From Deltaproteobacteria bacterium (lineage in GTDB: Bacteria > Myxococcota > Kuafuiibacteriia > Kuafuiibacteriales > Kuafuiibacteriaceae): a stretch of DNA of 64,000 bases. Under the pieces are notes generated by a model. The model had not been told where the DNA came from. It searched no databases and saw nothing but the letters and a program-made list of their open reading frames with translations. Below are positions 27,452 through 37,765 of this stretch, one piece after another (within the stretch, counting starts at the first letter, position 1; every line of letters begins with the position of its first letter). Made by a program: the position numbers and the translations under genes. The stretch is taken from assembly GCA_016703535.1 (NCBI GenBank), contig JADJBV010000002.1:124001-188000 (forward strand), given 5' to 3'.

Positions 27452-28114
27452 ATGGCCCAGGCACCCGAAAAGCCGCTTCTTCGCGGCGTGATTCATCAGG
27501 TGTCTTTTTTTGTCGCCCTGGCGGCGGGGGCGGCGCTGGTGGCGACGTCTCCTCCCGGTCGCGCCACTTGGGCGGCGTTGATCTACACCGCCAGCTTGGC
27601 GTCTTTGCTCGGCGTCTCAGCGACCTACCACCGCATCTCTTGGCAACCCCGGGCTCGGGCTTGGATGCGTCGCCTCGATCACTCGGCGATCTTCGTCTTG
27701 ATCGCCGGGACCTACACGCCCTTTTGTCTGGCCCTCCCTGAAGGACGGACCATGGCCTTGGCCTTGATCTGGGGCGCGGCCGCGGTCGGGACCCTGAAGT
27801 CCATGCTCTGGCCCTTTGCGCCCAAGTGGCTGGTCGCCGCCCTCTGTGTGGCCATGGGCTGGGGTGGTTTGGGGCTGGTGCCGACCATCTCTGCGACCAC
27901 CGGGCCGGTGGGCCTGGGGCTGATCGTGGCCGGGGGCGTGCTTTATTCGATCGGCGCGGTGATCTACGCGATGAAGCGGCCCAACCCGTGGCCCCGGGTC
28001 TTCGGGTACCACGAGATCTTCCACGCCTTGGTGGTGGCCGCGGCGGTGCTCCACTTCGCGGTGGTGATGAGGGTGGTGGGCCAGCTCGACGGGTTGTCGG
28101 CGCTGGCCCCTTGA
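27452..28114 (+). CDS. Hemolysin III / PAQR-family membrane protein
   Basis: A 220-residue, seven-helix protein of the HlyIII/YqfA/PAQR family. Conserved motifs are SATYHR in the second helix region, RLDHSAIFVLIAGTYTPF, and FGYHEIFHALV near the C-terminus; the Ser, the Asp and the three His are the metal-binding residues seen in PAQR receptors, which show ceramidase-like activity. In bacteria the protein affects membrane-lipid homeostasis; despite the name it is not usually a toxin. It is convergent with boxB, whose stop is 13 bases away. Confidence 0.92.
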   Translation: MAQAPEKPLLRGVIHQVSFFVALAAGAALVATSPPGRATWAALIYTASLASLLGVSATYHRISWQPRARAWMRRLDHSAIFVLIAGTYTPFCLALPEGRTMALALIWGAAAVGTLKSMLWPFAPKWLVAALCVAMGWGGLGLVPTISATTGPVGLGLIVAGGVLYSIGAVIYAMKRPNPWPRVFGYHEIFHALVVAAAVLHFAVVMRVVGQLDGLSALAP

Positions 28115-28127
28115 TCGGCCCGGACGC

Positions 28128-29540
<1,413 letters not shown>

Positions 29541-29577
29541 CGTTCTTCTCCTGTGGAGCCTTCTTTGAAACGGGGGA

Positions 29578-31242
<1,665 letters not shown>

Positions 31243-31272
31243 GTCCGGGAGGTTACGGATCCGCCCCTGGGA

Positions 31273-31321
31273 TGCAAGCAGTATAGCGCTTGAAGTCGAC
31301 CGTCCGATGAAATATAGTGCA
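31273..31321. promoter_or_regulatory. Candidate BoxR operator between boxC and boxR
   Basis: The short divergent region has two TGCA tetramers at 31273 and 31318 and an inverted repeat CAAGC (31275) / GCTTG (31288). BzdR/BoxR-type regulators are known to bind TGCA-containing sites released by benzoyl-CoA. The second TGCA overlaps a possible GTG start of boxR, consistent with autoregulation. This is motif-level inference. Confidence 0.4.
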
Positions 31322-31328
31322 TGAAGCC

Positions 31329-32069
31329 ATGGACCTGGATCTGAGCCCCCTCGGCCTTGCGGTCCGAAAAGCCCGTCAAGACAGGGGCTTGAGCCTCAGG
31401 CTCTTGGCCGAGCGCTCCGGGGTCTCTGAACGGTTCTTGTCCGATCTCGAACACGGGAAGGGGAACATCTCGATCGGCCGACTGCTCCAGGTCGCGTCCG
31501 CCTTGGGGGTGCCGCTGGCCCACCTGGTCCAGTCCTTGGATCGACCGAAGGGCCCGGCCCGGATCGCCTTGGTGGGCCTGCGCGGCGCCGGCAAGAGCAC
31601 CATCGGTCACGCCGTCGCCGACCGGCTCAACCTTCGCTTCATCGAGCTCGACGCCGAGATCGAGTCGGCGGCGGGGCTGCCCCTCTCCCAGATCTTCGAG
31701 ATCCACGGCGAGGCCTACTACCGACGCCTGGAGCGAGAGGTGCTGGAGAAGATCCTCCAAAGCGCCCGAGGCTGCGTGATCGCCACCGGCGGCGGTTTGG
31801 TGACCAACCCCGAAAGTTGGCAACTCCTCTTGCGTGAGGCCCGCACCATCTGGCTCAAGGCCCGACCCGAACACCACTACCAGCGAGTCATGGAGCAAGG
31901 TGACTTGCGGCCCATGAAAAACCGCCCCTCCGCCATGGCCGAGCTCCGGGCCTTGTTGGCCCAGCGCACCCCGCTCTACGCCGAGGCCCACGAGCAGCTC
32001 GACACCTCACTCCTCGGCCTCGATCGCACCGTCGAGGCGGTGTGCGCCTCGACCGGATTCAGCCCGTGA
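31329..32069 (+). CDS. boxR: BoxR/BzdR-type regulator (XRE HTH + shikimate-kinase-like)
   Basis: About 246 residues from ATG 31329 (a GTG at 31317 would add four). The first 60 residues are a Cro/CI-type helix-turn-helix (SLRLLAERSGVSERFLSDLEHG). The rest is a shikimate-kinase fold with a Walker A loop GLRGAGKST near residue 81 and the ATGGG segment around 150. This fusion is the hallmark of BzdR/BoxR, where the kinase-like domain has been recruited to sense benzoyl-CoA and is not an enzyme. It is divergent from boxC and most likely represses boxCB. It is a little shorter than typical BzdR, mainly at the linker. Confidence 0.93.
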   Translation: MDLDLSPLGLAVRKARQDRGLSLRLLAERSGVSERFLSDLEHGKGNISIGRLLQVASALGVPLAHLVQSLDRPKGPARIALVGLRGAGKSTIGHAVADRLNLRFIELDAEIESAAGLPLSQIFEIHGEAYYRRLEREVLEKILQSARGCVIATGGGLVTNPESWQLLLREARTIWLKARPEHHYQRVMEQGDLRPMKNRPSAMAELRALLAQRTPLYAEAHEQLDTSLLGLDRTVEAVCASTGFSP

Positions 32070-32151
32070 GATGGGCTCGCCCACTCGCTCGACGGTTGAA
32101 CGTACACCTCCCCTCTGCAAGGGTGGGGTTGCTTCCTCGGGGATCCATCGT

Positions 32152-33063
32152 ATGAGCACTGGTCTCCTCGCCCTCCTGGACGACGTCGCCGCCATCGCCA
32201 AGGTGGCAGCCGCCTCGATCGACGACGTCGCGCTGCAGGCCGGCAAGGCGGGGTCGAAGGCGGCCGGAGTGGTGATCGACGACGCCGCGGTCACGCCGCG
32301 CTACGTGGTGGGCTTCGACGCGGCCCGGGAGCTGCCGATCATCGGGCGCATCGCGCTGGGGTCGCTGCGCAACAAGTTCCTGGTGCTGCTGCCCGCCGCG
32401 CTGACGCTGTCGGCCTTCGCGCCGTGGCTGATCACTCCGCTGTTGGTGCTGGGCGGCATCTATCTGTGCTTCGAGGGCAGCGAGAAGGTGGCGGAGTGGA
32501 TCCGGCCGAAGGCGCCCGAGGTTGCCGTCGCGGCCGTGCCGGTCGACGCCCTACACCTCGAGAACGAACGCGTCGCCGGCGCGATCAAGACCGACTTCAT
32601 CCTCTCGGCGGAGGTCATGGCGATCGCGCTGGCCACCATGCCGCAGGCCAATATCGGGACGCAGGCGGCGGTGCTGGCGCTGGTCGGGCTGGTGATCACC
32701 GCGGGCGTCTACGGCGTGGTGGCGCTGATCGTGAAGGCGGATGACGTGGGGGCGGCGATGGTCCGGCGCGGCCTCTCGGCCGGTGCGCTGCTGGTGCGCG
32801 GCATGCCGAAGGTGCTGAAGGCGCTGTCCATCATCGGCACCGCGGCGATGATCTGGGTGGGGGGTGGCATCATCCTGCACGGCATGGAGGAGTTCGGGCT
32901 GGGCGGGCTGCCGCACCTGGCGCACGACCTCGCCGCGGGGGCCGGGCGCGCCGTCGGTGGCGCAACCGTGGAGTGGGTCGTGAACGCGGCGATCGCGGGG
33001 GTGGTGGGTCTGTTGGTGGGGTTCGCGGCCATGCCGGTGCTGGGGCGGCTGCTGCACAAGTGA
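32152..33063 (+). CDS. DUF808-family inner-membrane protein
   Basis: A 303-residue protein that opens MSTGLLALLDDVAAIAKVAA, the signature start of the DUF808/YedI family of bacterial membrane proteins, and has several hydrophobic segments, the last ending GFAAMPVLGRLLHK. The ATG at 32152 is preferred because upstream codons have no family match. Codon choice is unlike the native genes around it: Leu is almost always CTG and Ala GCG. A GC-rich imperfect inverted repeat (CCCCTCTGCAAGGGTGGGG) lies upstream. The gene could be a recent arrival. Its function is unknown in any organism. Confidence 0.88.
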   Translation: MSTGLLALLDDVAAIAKVAAASIDDVALQAGKAGSKAAGVVIDDAAVTPRYVVGFDAARELPIIGRIALGSLRNKFLVLLPAALTLSAFAPWLITPLLVLGGIYLCFEGSEKVAEWIRPKAPEVAVAAVPVDALHLENERVAGAIKTDFILSAEVMAIALATMPQANIGTQAAVLALVGLVITAGVYGVVALIVKADDVGAAMVRRGLSAGALLVRGMPKVLKALSIIGTAAMIWVGGGIILHGMEEFGLGGLPHLAHDLAAGAGRAVGGATVEWVVNAAIAGVVGLLVGFAAMPVLGRLLHK

Positions 33064-33093
33064 GAGGCGGCCTGGCCTGGTTTGCCGTCGCCC

Positions 33094-34365
33094 TTACCGC
33101 GGGTAACAAGACGACACGCCACCGCCGATGGGGAGGCACCGATAGTCCGGCTGCCGGCAGTCCGCGTCCACGGCGCAGTCGGCGAGGCAATATTGCGCCA
33201 GGCTCAGGCCGACGCAGGAGCTGCCGGTCGGGCAGGCGCCTGGCCCGCAATATTCGCTGCAGTACCCACCTACAAAGGTGGGACCCAAGCCGAAGCCCTG
33301 CCGGCAGACGGCGCCCAGGCCTCCTTGGCAGTCGGTCACCGTGGCGCAGGAGGCGCCGACGGTGCCGGTGCCGGTGCCGGTGGCGCGGCACTCCAGCAAG
33401 AAGTCACCGTCGCCGTCCAGACAGCCGTAGCCAGGACGGCAATCGGTGGCGTTGGTGCAGTCGGCTTGGCACTCGCCGTACACACCGCAGTGCCCGCCGG
33501 CCGTGCAGTCGAGGTCGGAGGCGCAGTTCTGGGTGCAGTACCCGTCCGGAGCGTAGGCTTTGGGCTGGCAGGATTGGCCGAGACAGTCACCCCCGTCGGA
33601 GCACGCGCTGCCGTTGGGTCGCCGGCCGATACACACCGAGCCCGAACACAGATCGCCGCCGGTGCAGTCGCTGTCGGCGAGGCACTCCACGCAGGCCCCG
33701 GTGGGTTTGTCGCAGCGCGGCCTGCCCGCCGAAGTGCAGTCGACGTCGAGGCGACACAACACTGGGTTCTGCGGGAAGCAGATCGCGGAGGGCGGCGCGT
33801 CCACGCAGCCGTAACCCGGGCGACAGTCTGAGTTCCGGCCGCACTCGTCGAAGCACAGGTCGGGCGCGCCGTCGACCGCGACACACACCGCGTCCGCGGG
33901 GCATGGCGTGTTGGTGCACACCGCGCTGCAATAGCCGCCGTTGAACTCGCTGAACTGGTCTTCCGGAAGGCAGATCCCTTGACCGTTGAGACACTGGTTG
34001 GACGCCACACACGGGTAGCCGATCAGCCGGTTGGCGTTGGGGACGATGGCCGCGTCCGCGCCGGGCTGGGCGTCGAGGCCCCCCAGCGGTTGCGCGTCAC
34101 GCCCCAGGCCCCGGTCTTCGCTCCCGGCGTCGGGCGCCTCGGCGTCGATCACCTCAGCGTCCCGAGGGGCCGCGTCGCCAGGCGCCGCATCGTCAGGGGT
34201 CGCGTCTTCGCTCACCGACGACGCGTCCTCCGCGCCCGCATCGGGCGCCGTCGCGTCGGCGAGCACCGTCGAGCCCGCGTCCGGGCGCGCCGGGAGCGTT
34301 CCCAGGTCCTGTCGATCGACGCAGCCCGCGGCCGCCAACACCAGCACCAAAACTCGTCTCCACAT
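33094..34365 (-). CDS. Cys-rich lipoprotein with Asp/Ala-rich linker
   Basis: A 423-residue protein: lipoprotein signal (MWRRVLVLVLAAAGCVD), about 90 residues of Asp/Ala/Pro low-complexity linker, then about 310 residues with some 45 Cys in repeated modules such as CTNATDCRPGYGCLDGDGD and NSDCRPGYGCVD. The pattern is that of the Myxococcota multi-disulfide surface proteins. One loop is coded by four copies of a GGTGCC hexamer (33357-33380) giving GTGTGT. It is the last gene on the strand after an ECF sigma/anti-sigma pair, 7 bases from the anti-sigma gene, so it may be part of that regulon and act outside the cell. No enzyme motif. Confidence 0.75.
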   Translation of the reverse strand: MWRRVLVLVLAAAGCVDRQDLGTLPARPDAGSTVLADATAPDAGAEDASSVSEDATPDDAAPGDAAPRDAEVIDAEAPDAGSEDRGLGRDAQPLGGLDAQPGADAAIVPNANRLIGYPCVASNQCLNGQGICLPEDQFSEFNGGYCSAVCTNTPCPADAVCVAVDGAPDLCFDECGRNSDCRPGYGCVDAPPSAICFPQNPVLCRLDVDCTSAGRPRCDKPTGACVECLADSDCTGGDLCSGSVCIGRRPNGSACSDGGDCLGQSCQPKAYAPDGYCTQNCASDLDCTAGGHCGVYGECQADCTNATDCRPGYGCLDGDGDFLLECRATGTGTGTVGASCATVTDCQGGLGAVCRQGFGLGPTFVGGYCSEYCGPGACPTGSSCVGLSLAQYCLADCAVDADCRQPDYRCLPIGGGVSSCYPR

Positions 34366-34372
34366 ACCGCAC

Positions 34373-35200
34373 CTATTGTGGGCTCGTGGGCGAGTCCGTC
34401 GGAACTTTCTTCAGCGCCCGCGCCCGCGCCGCCTGGAGCCGCAACAGCAGGGGGCTCTGGGGAAACGCCCGCGCGAACGTGGTGTACTGGGCCTCCACCG
34501 CGGGACCCCAGCCATCCGAGGCGATGGCGAGCAGCACCCATAGGCCCTCGCGCTCCTCGGAGAGCGCGCCAGTCGGGAACCGCCGGTGGTGCCGTGTCAA
34601 GGCGCTGTGCACGGCCTCGAGCTGACCCGCGCCCAGGGCGGCCGCAGCGACGTCGATGAGTTCCCGCTCCTCGGCGAGCGTGGACGGCGGAGATGGCGTC
34701 GGGGGAGCGGCTGCGGGCGTGGGATCGGCGGCGCCGGAGGGCGACTCGGCCGGGGCGGCGACGTGGGCTCGAGCCGGCGCGACCCGCACCTCCGCGGCGG
34801 GTGAGGCGAACGACGGGGAAGACGGCGGCGACGGCGCCTGTGCTGTGGGAGCCAGAGGCGACGCGAGCACCACCGCGGGCACCGGCTCCGGTGCGGGGAT
34901 GGATACCGCGGCGGTGACCGGGGGCGGCGCTTCGCGCAGGACCAACCGATCGAATGCGACGCCGGCCGTGGCTCCGCCCACGAACGCGGCCAAGCCGACC
35001 TTCACTACCGCCGCCTTGGCGATCGCGAGCGACGACGACGACGACGACGCGGACGGCGGCAGCTCGAGCGCGGGGATCTGGACCGCCAGCCGCCCCCACA
35101 ACGCGGCCCGATCCACGTCGGTCGCCCGCGGGATGGCGCGCTCAGGACCCAAGATCGCTTCGACCTCCGGGTCGCTCGGGATGGGACGCTCTTCGGTCAT
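34373..35200 (-). CDS. Probable transmembrane anti-sigma factor
   Basis: A 275-residue protein whose ATG overlaps the sigma-factor stop (TGATG), which signals coupled synthesis of the pair. The N-terminal 60 residues are acidic and end in a run of six Ser. One hydrophobic segment follows at about residues 65-85 (VGLAAFVGGATAGVAFDRL). A Pro/Ala/Ser-rich linker leads to a C-terminal helical domain of TPR-like character (about 100 residues). The topology, with a cytoplasmic start, a helix and an outer domain, fits anti-sigma factors of ECF groups in Myxococcota. The zinc-binding HxxxCxxC motif is absent, so it is not a ZAS-type factor. Confidence 0.65.
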   Translation of the reverse strand: MTEERPIPSDPEVEAILGPERAIPRATDVDRAALWGRLAVQIPALELPPSASSSSSSLAIAKAAVVKVGLAAFVGGATAGVAFDRLVLREAPPPVTAAVSIPAPEPVPAVVLASPLAPTAQAPSPPSSPSFASPAAEVRVAPARAHVAAPAESPSGAADPTPAAAPPTPSPPSTLAEERELIDVAAAALGAGQLEAVHSALTRHHRRFPTGALSEEREGLWVLLAIASDGWGPAVEAQYTTFARAFPQSPLLLRLQAARARALKKVPTDSPTSPQ

Positions 35201-35742
35201 CAGACACCTCCAGCTTCGGACGGTGAGTGCCGCGCCGTCAAACGGCGGTGGGCGTCTCGGAACTCCCCGCGGGCGGTGCGCAGCCGCGAGTAGACGGTGT
35301 TGAGCGGCAGCTCCAGGCTGGCGGCGATCTCACTCGCGGTGGCGCCGTCCAGGTCGTGCATGATGAGCACCGATCGGCGCGGCTGCGGCACCTGCTCCAG
35401 GCAGTGGAGCACCAGCTTCCGCGCCTCGGCCGCGATCGCCCGGGCTTCCGGGGTTCCATGTTCGACGCCTGCGGTCTCGTCGGCCCCCAGATCCTCGTGG
35501 CGGAAGCGCGCGAGGCGGGTGTGGTTGGCGGCGACCTTGTGCGCAAACCCGAAGATCCAGCTCCGCAGCGAGTGGACGCCGTCGTAGGTGTCGAGCTTGC
35601 CGAACACGCGCACGAACACCTCCTGGGCCACGTCTTCCACCTCCGACGGGCGGACGCCGAGGCGGCGCAACGAGCGACACACGTAGTCGAGCTCCTCCTC
35701 GAAGATCACCCGGAAGCGGTCGGAGCGCGACAGCACCTCCAC
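35200..35742 (-). CDS. ECF-type RNA polymerase sigma factor
   Basis: About 180 residues with region 2 (EEELDYVCRSLRRLG, VEDVAQEVFVRVFGKL, SLRSWIFGFAHKVAANH) and region 4 (LEQVPQPRRSVLIMHDLDG, TASEIAASLELPLNTVYSRL) of the sigma-70 ECF family. The start is taken at GTG 35742, where homology begins; a longer in-frame stretch upstream overlaps the neighbouring secreted-protein gene and has no family character. It is overlapped at its stop by the anti-sigma gene. It would direct transcription of envelope genes, probably including the genes of this cluster. Confidence 0.9.
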   Translation of the reverse strand: MEVLSRSDRFRVIFEEELDYVCRSLRRLGVRPSEVEDVAQEVFVRVFGKLDTYDGVHSLRSWIFGFAHKVAANHTRLARFRHEDLGADETAGVEHGTPEARAIAAEARKLVLHCLEQVPQPRRSVLIMHDLDGATASEIAASLELPLNTVYSRLRTARGEFRDAHRRLTARHSPSEAGGV

Positions 35743-35774
35743 GGGACGGTATTGTGTGCGCCGGTCTGGATCCG

Positions 35775-36770
35775 TCAGAAGATCCTCCCGGACACGACGA
35801 GGCTCAGCCCCGCGCTCACCGGCGGGCTCCTCCACAGGACAACCTCCCCGGCCCGCAGCTCGGTGGCCACCACCGCAGCGTGGACATCGAGCAGGAGCGC
35901 GCCCCGGAGCCCATCGACCAGCACGCCGCCCACGCCGGCTCGGAGCCCGGCCGTCATGGTAAATCCGGTGGCGGTGCCCGGGCCCTCCAGGCCCTCGCTG
36001 GCGGAGCGCGTCGCGCCGGCCACAACGTCCGCGCACAGCAGGAACACCGACTGCTCCAGACACACGTTGGGACTCGCCGCCAACACGAGCGTGTCCACGA
36101 GGATCCCGGGATCGAGCTCGGCCGACCCGATCGTAGACTCGAACCGCGCGTCCATCCCCACCGAGAGGGGCCCCTCCCTCCGCAACGCCACCCCGACCCG
36201 CGCGCCCCATGTGGGCGCCGGTGCCCAGCCCGACGACAGGCTGACGCCGAACAACCATTCGCCCGTCCACGGTGTCTTTGAGGCCACCGGAGCGACCGGC
36301 GCCAGCGCGGGCTCCCCCGTCGTCGAGGGCTGCGACGCAAGCGCCACCGGAGGCTCGTCGCCCGTGGTGCCGAGGGCGGCGACCAGCGACGAGGCGATGG
36401 TGCGGACCAGCTCACGGCACCCGTCCGCCGCGGACGCCGTGAAGTTGCGAGAGGCCACCGGTCCTTCGAGGCCCACGATCTCGAAGCTTCCCGCCGCCCC
36501 CGCCGCGTCGATGTGCACGTGTACGCTCGCCGCGGGATCCAGCGCCAGCCGGGCCCCGGCGCGATCCATGAGTCGATCGCAGAAGTACTGCGCGTCTGGG
36601 CAGCCCGCGGGGGCCGCGTAGGAGACGCGCCCATCGAGGCACTCCGCGGCGGCGGAGGTCGATCCCAAGACGACCCCGCCGATGAGGACGGCGCTCAGGA
36701 GGGCCTTCGGTTCGGTTACGAGGACGGTGCGTGCTGAGCGGAGCAACGGCTGGATATGGAGAAACTCCAT
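35775..36770 (-). CDS. Secreted envelope protein upstream of ECF sigma
   Basis: A 331-residue protein with a signal peptide (LLSAVLIGGVVLGSTSAAA), an N-terminal domain with paired Cys, then alternating strands such as EWLFGVSLSSGWAP, VGMDARFESTI and LRAGVGGVLVDGLRG, ending SLVVSGRIF, a Phe-terminated strand typical of outer-membrane barrels. The gene is 32 bases upstream of the sigma gene on the same strand. A protein of similar size and plan lies next to the second ECF/FecR module at 44-47 kb. That suggests an envelope sensor or a target of each sigma factor. No family was recognised. Confidence 0.65.
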   Translation of the reverse strand: MEFLHIQPLLRSARTVLVTEPKALLSAVLIGGVVLGSTSAAAECLDGRVSYAAPAGCPDAQYFCDRLMDRAGARLALDPAASVHVHIDAAGAAGSFEIVGLEGPVASRNFTASAADGCRELVRTIASSLVAALGTTGDEPPVALASQPSTTGEPALAPVAPVASKTPWTGEWLFGVSLSSGWAPAPTWGARVGVALRREGPLSVGMDARFESTIGSAELDPGILVDTLVLAASPNVCLEQSVFLLCADVVAGATRSASEGLEGPGTATGFTMTAGLRAGVGGVLVDGLRGALLLDVHAAVVATELRAGEVVLWRSPPVSAGLSLVVSGRIF

Positions 36771-36807
36771 GGCGGGGTGTGCCTCGACCGAATGCGTGAG
36801 TGCACGT

Positions 36808-37713
36808 CTAGTCGGTCAGGTCTGGCTCGATGAAACACCAGCGGATCTCGGGCCGTTTGGCTTGGAGCGCCGCCTCGAAGTCGTTGATCGCCTGGCAGAG
36901 TTCGTCGGCCCGCAGATCGGGTTGGGGCTTCACTTTCAGCGCCACCAGCACTTCGCCCGGTCCTTGTTGTACGGTGATCAGGTTCAGCACCGTGCCGACC
37001 TTGGGGTGGGCCTGGATGACGGCCCGGGCCGCCTCGGCGATCTCGGGATCGGCGGCTTCACCGACCAAAAGTGACTTCACCTCGTTGGCCAAAAAGACCG
37101 CGACGCCGATCAAGATCACCCCGATCACCAAGGAGCCGATGGCGTCCCAACGGGCGTCGCCGGTGAAGTAGGCCATCAGCAGGGCGGCCAAGGCGAAGGA
37201 GAGGCCCAAGCTGGCGGCCGAGTTTTCGCCCATCACCACCACAAAGTCCGAGTCTTTGGTGTCCCGCAGGTAGCGAAAGAAGGGCTTGTTGCCGCGGCGG
37301 GTGTTGGCCTCTTTGATGTTGCTGAAGGTCGCGTACCCCTCGAGGGCCAACGAGAAGAGCAAGATGCCGATGGCCAACCAGACGTTGTCGACCGGCTCGG
37401 GGTGCTGAATCTTGTGGATCCCTTCGTATATTGAAAATACGCCGCCGCCGCTGAAGAGCAGCAAGGCGACCATGAAGCTCCAGAAGTAGAGCGCTCGACC
37501 GTAGCCCAGGGGATGGGTGGCGTCCGAGGGGCGGGCGGCTTGGCGGACGCCGAGCAGCAGCAACAGTTGGTTCCCGCAGTCGGCCGCCGAGTGGATGGTT
37601 TCGGCCAACATCGCGCCGGAGCCGGTGATCACCGCCCCCACGCCTTTGGCCGCCGCGATGGCCAGGTTGACCACCAAGGACTGGATGATGTGTCCTGTTG
37701 AGCCCCCCGCCAC
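36808..37713 (-). CDS. Cation diffusion facilitator (CDF) family transporter
   Basis: A 301-residue protein with six helices and a C-terminal cytoplasmic domain. The metal-site helix II reads ETIHSAADCGNQLLLLLG, with the His and Asp of the CDF HxxxD pattern, and helix V has GDARWDAIGSLVIG with the second Asp. The C-terminal domain (residues about 215-301) follows the usual alpha-beta fold. Such proteins export Zn, Fe or other divalent ions against protons. It resembles the longer-loop subgroup with an insert after helix IV (NTRRGNKPFFRYLRDTKD). GTG at 37713 is the start; it is divergent from the histidine-kinase gene. Confidence 0.9.
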   Translation of the reverse strand: MAGGSTGHIIQSLVVNLAIAAAKGVGAVITGSGAMLAETIHSAADCGNQLLLLLGVRQAARPSDATHPLGYGRALYFWSFMVALLLFSGGGVFSIYEGIHKIQHPEPVDNVWLAIGILLFSLALEGYATFSNIKEANTRRGNKPFFRYLRDTKDSDFVVVMGENSAASLGLSFALAALLMAYFTGDARWDAIGSLVIGVILIGVAVFLANEVKSLLVGEAADPEIAEAARAVIQAHPKVGTVLNLITVQQGPGEVLVALKVKPQPDLRADELCQAINDFEAALQAKRPEIRWCFIEPDLTD

Positions 37714-37765
37714 CCCTGTTTCCCTACCATGAAGGCGTCTTGGGAACAGCCCGGGGGCACCACCC

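Noticed and set aside
34373..35200. Zinc-binding anti-sigma (ZAS) assignment
   Set aside because: The HxxxCxxC motif is absent, so it is called only as a transmembrane anti-sigma-like protein from topology and overlap with the sigma gene.
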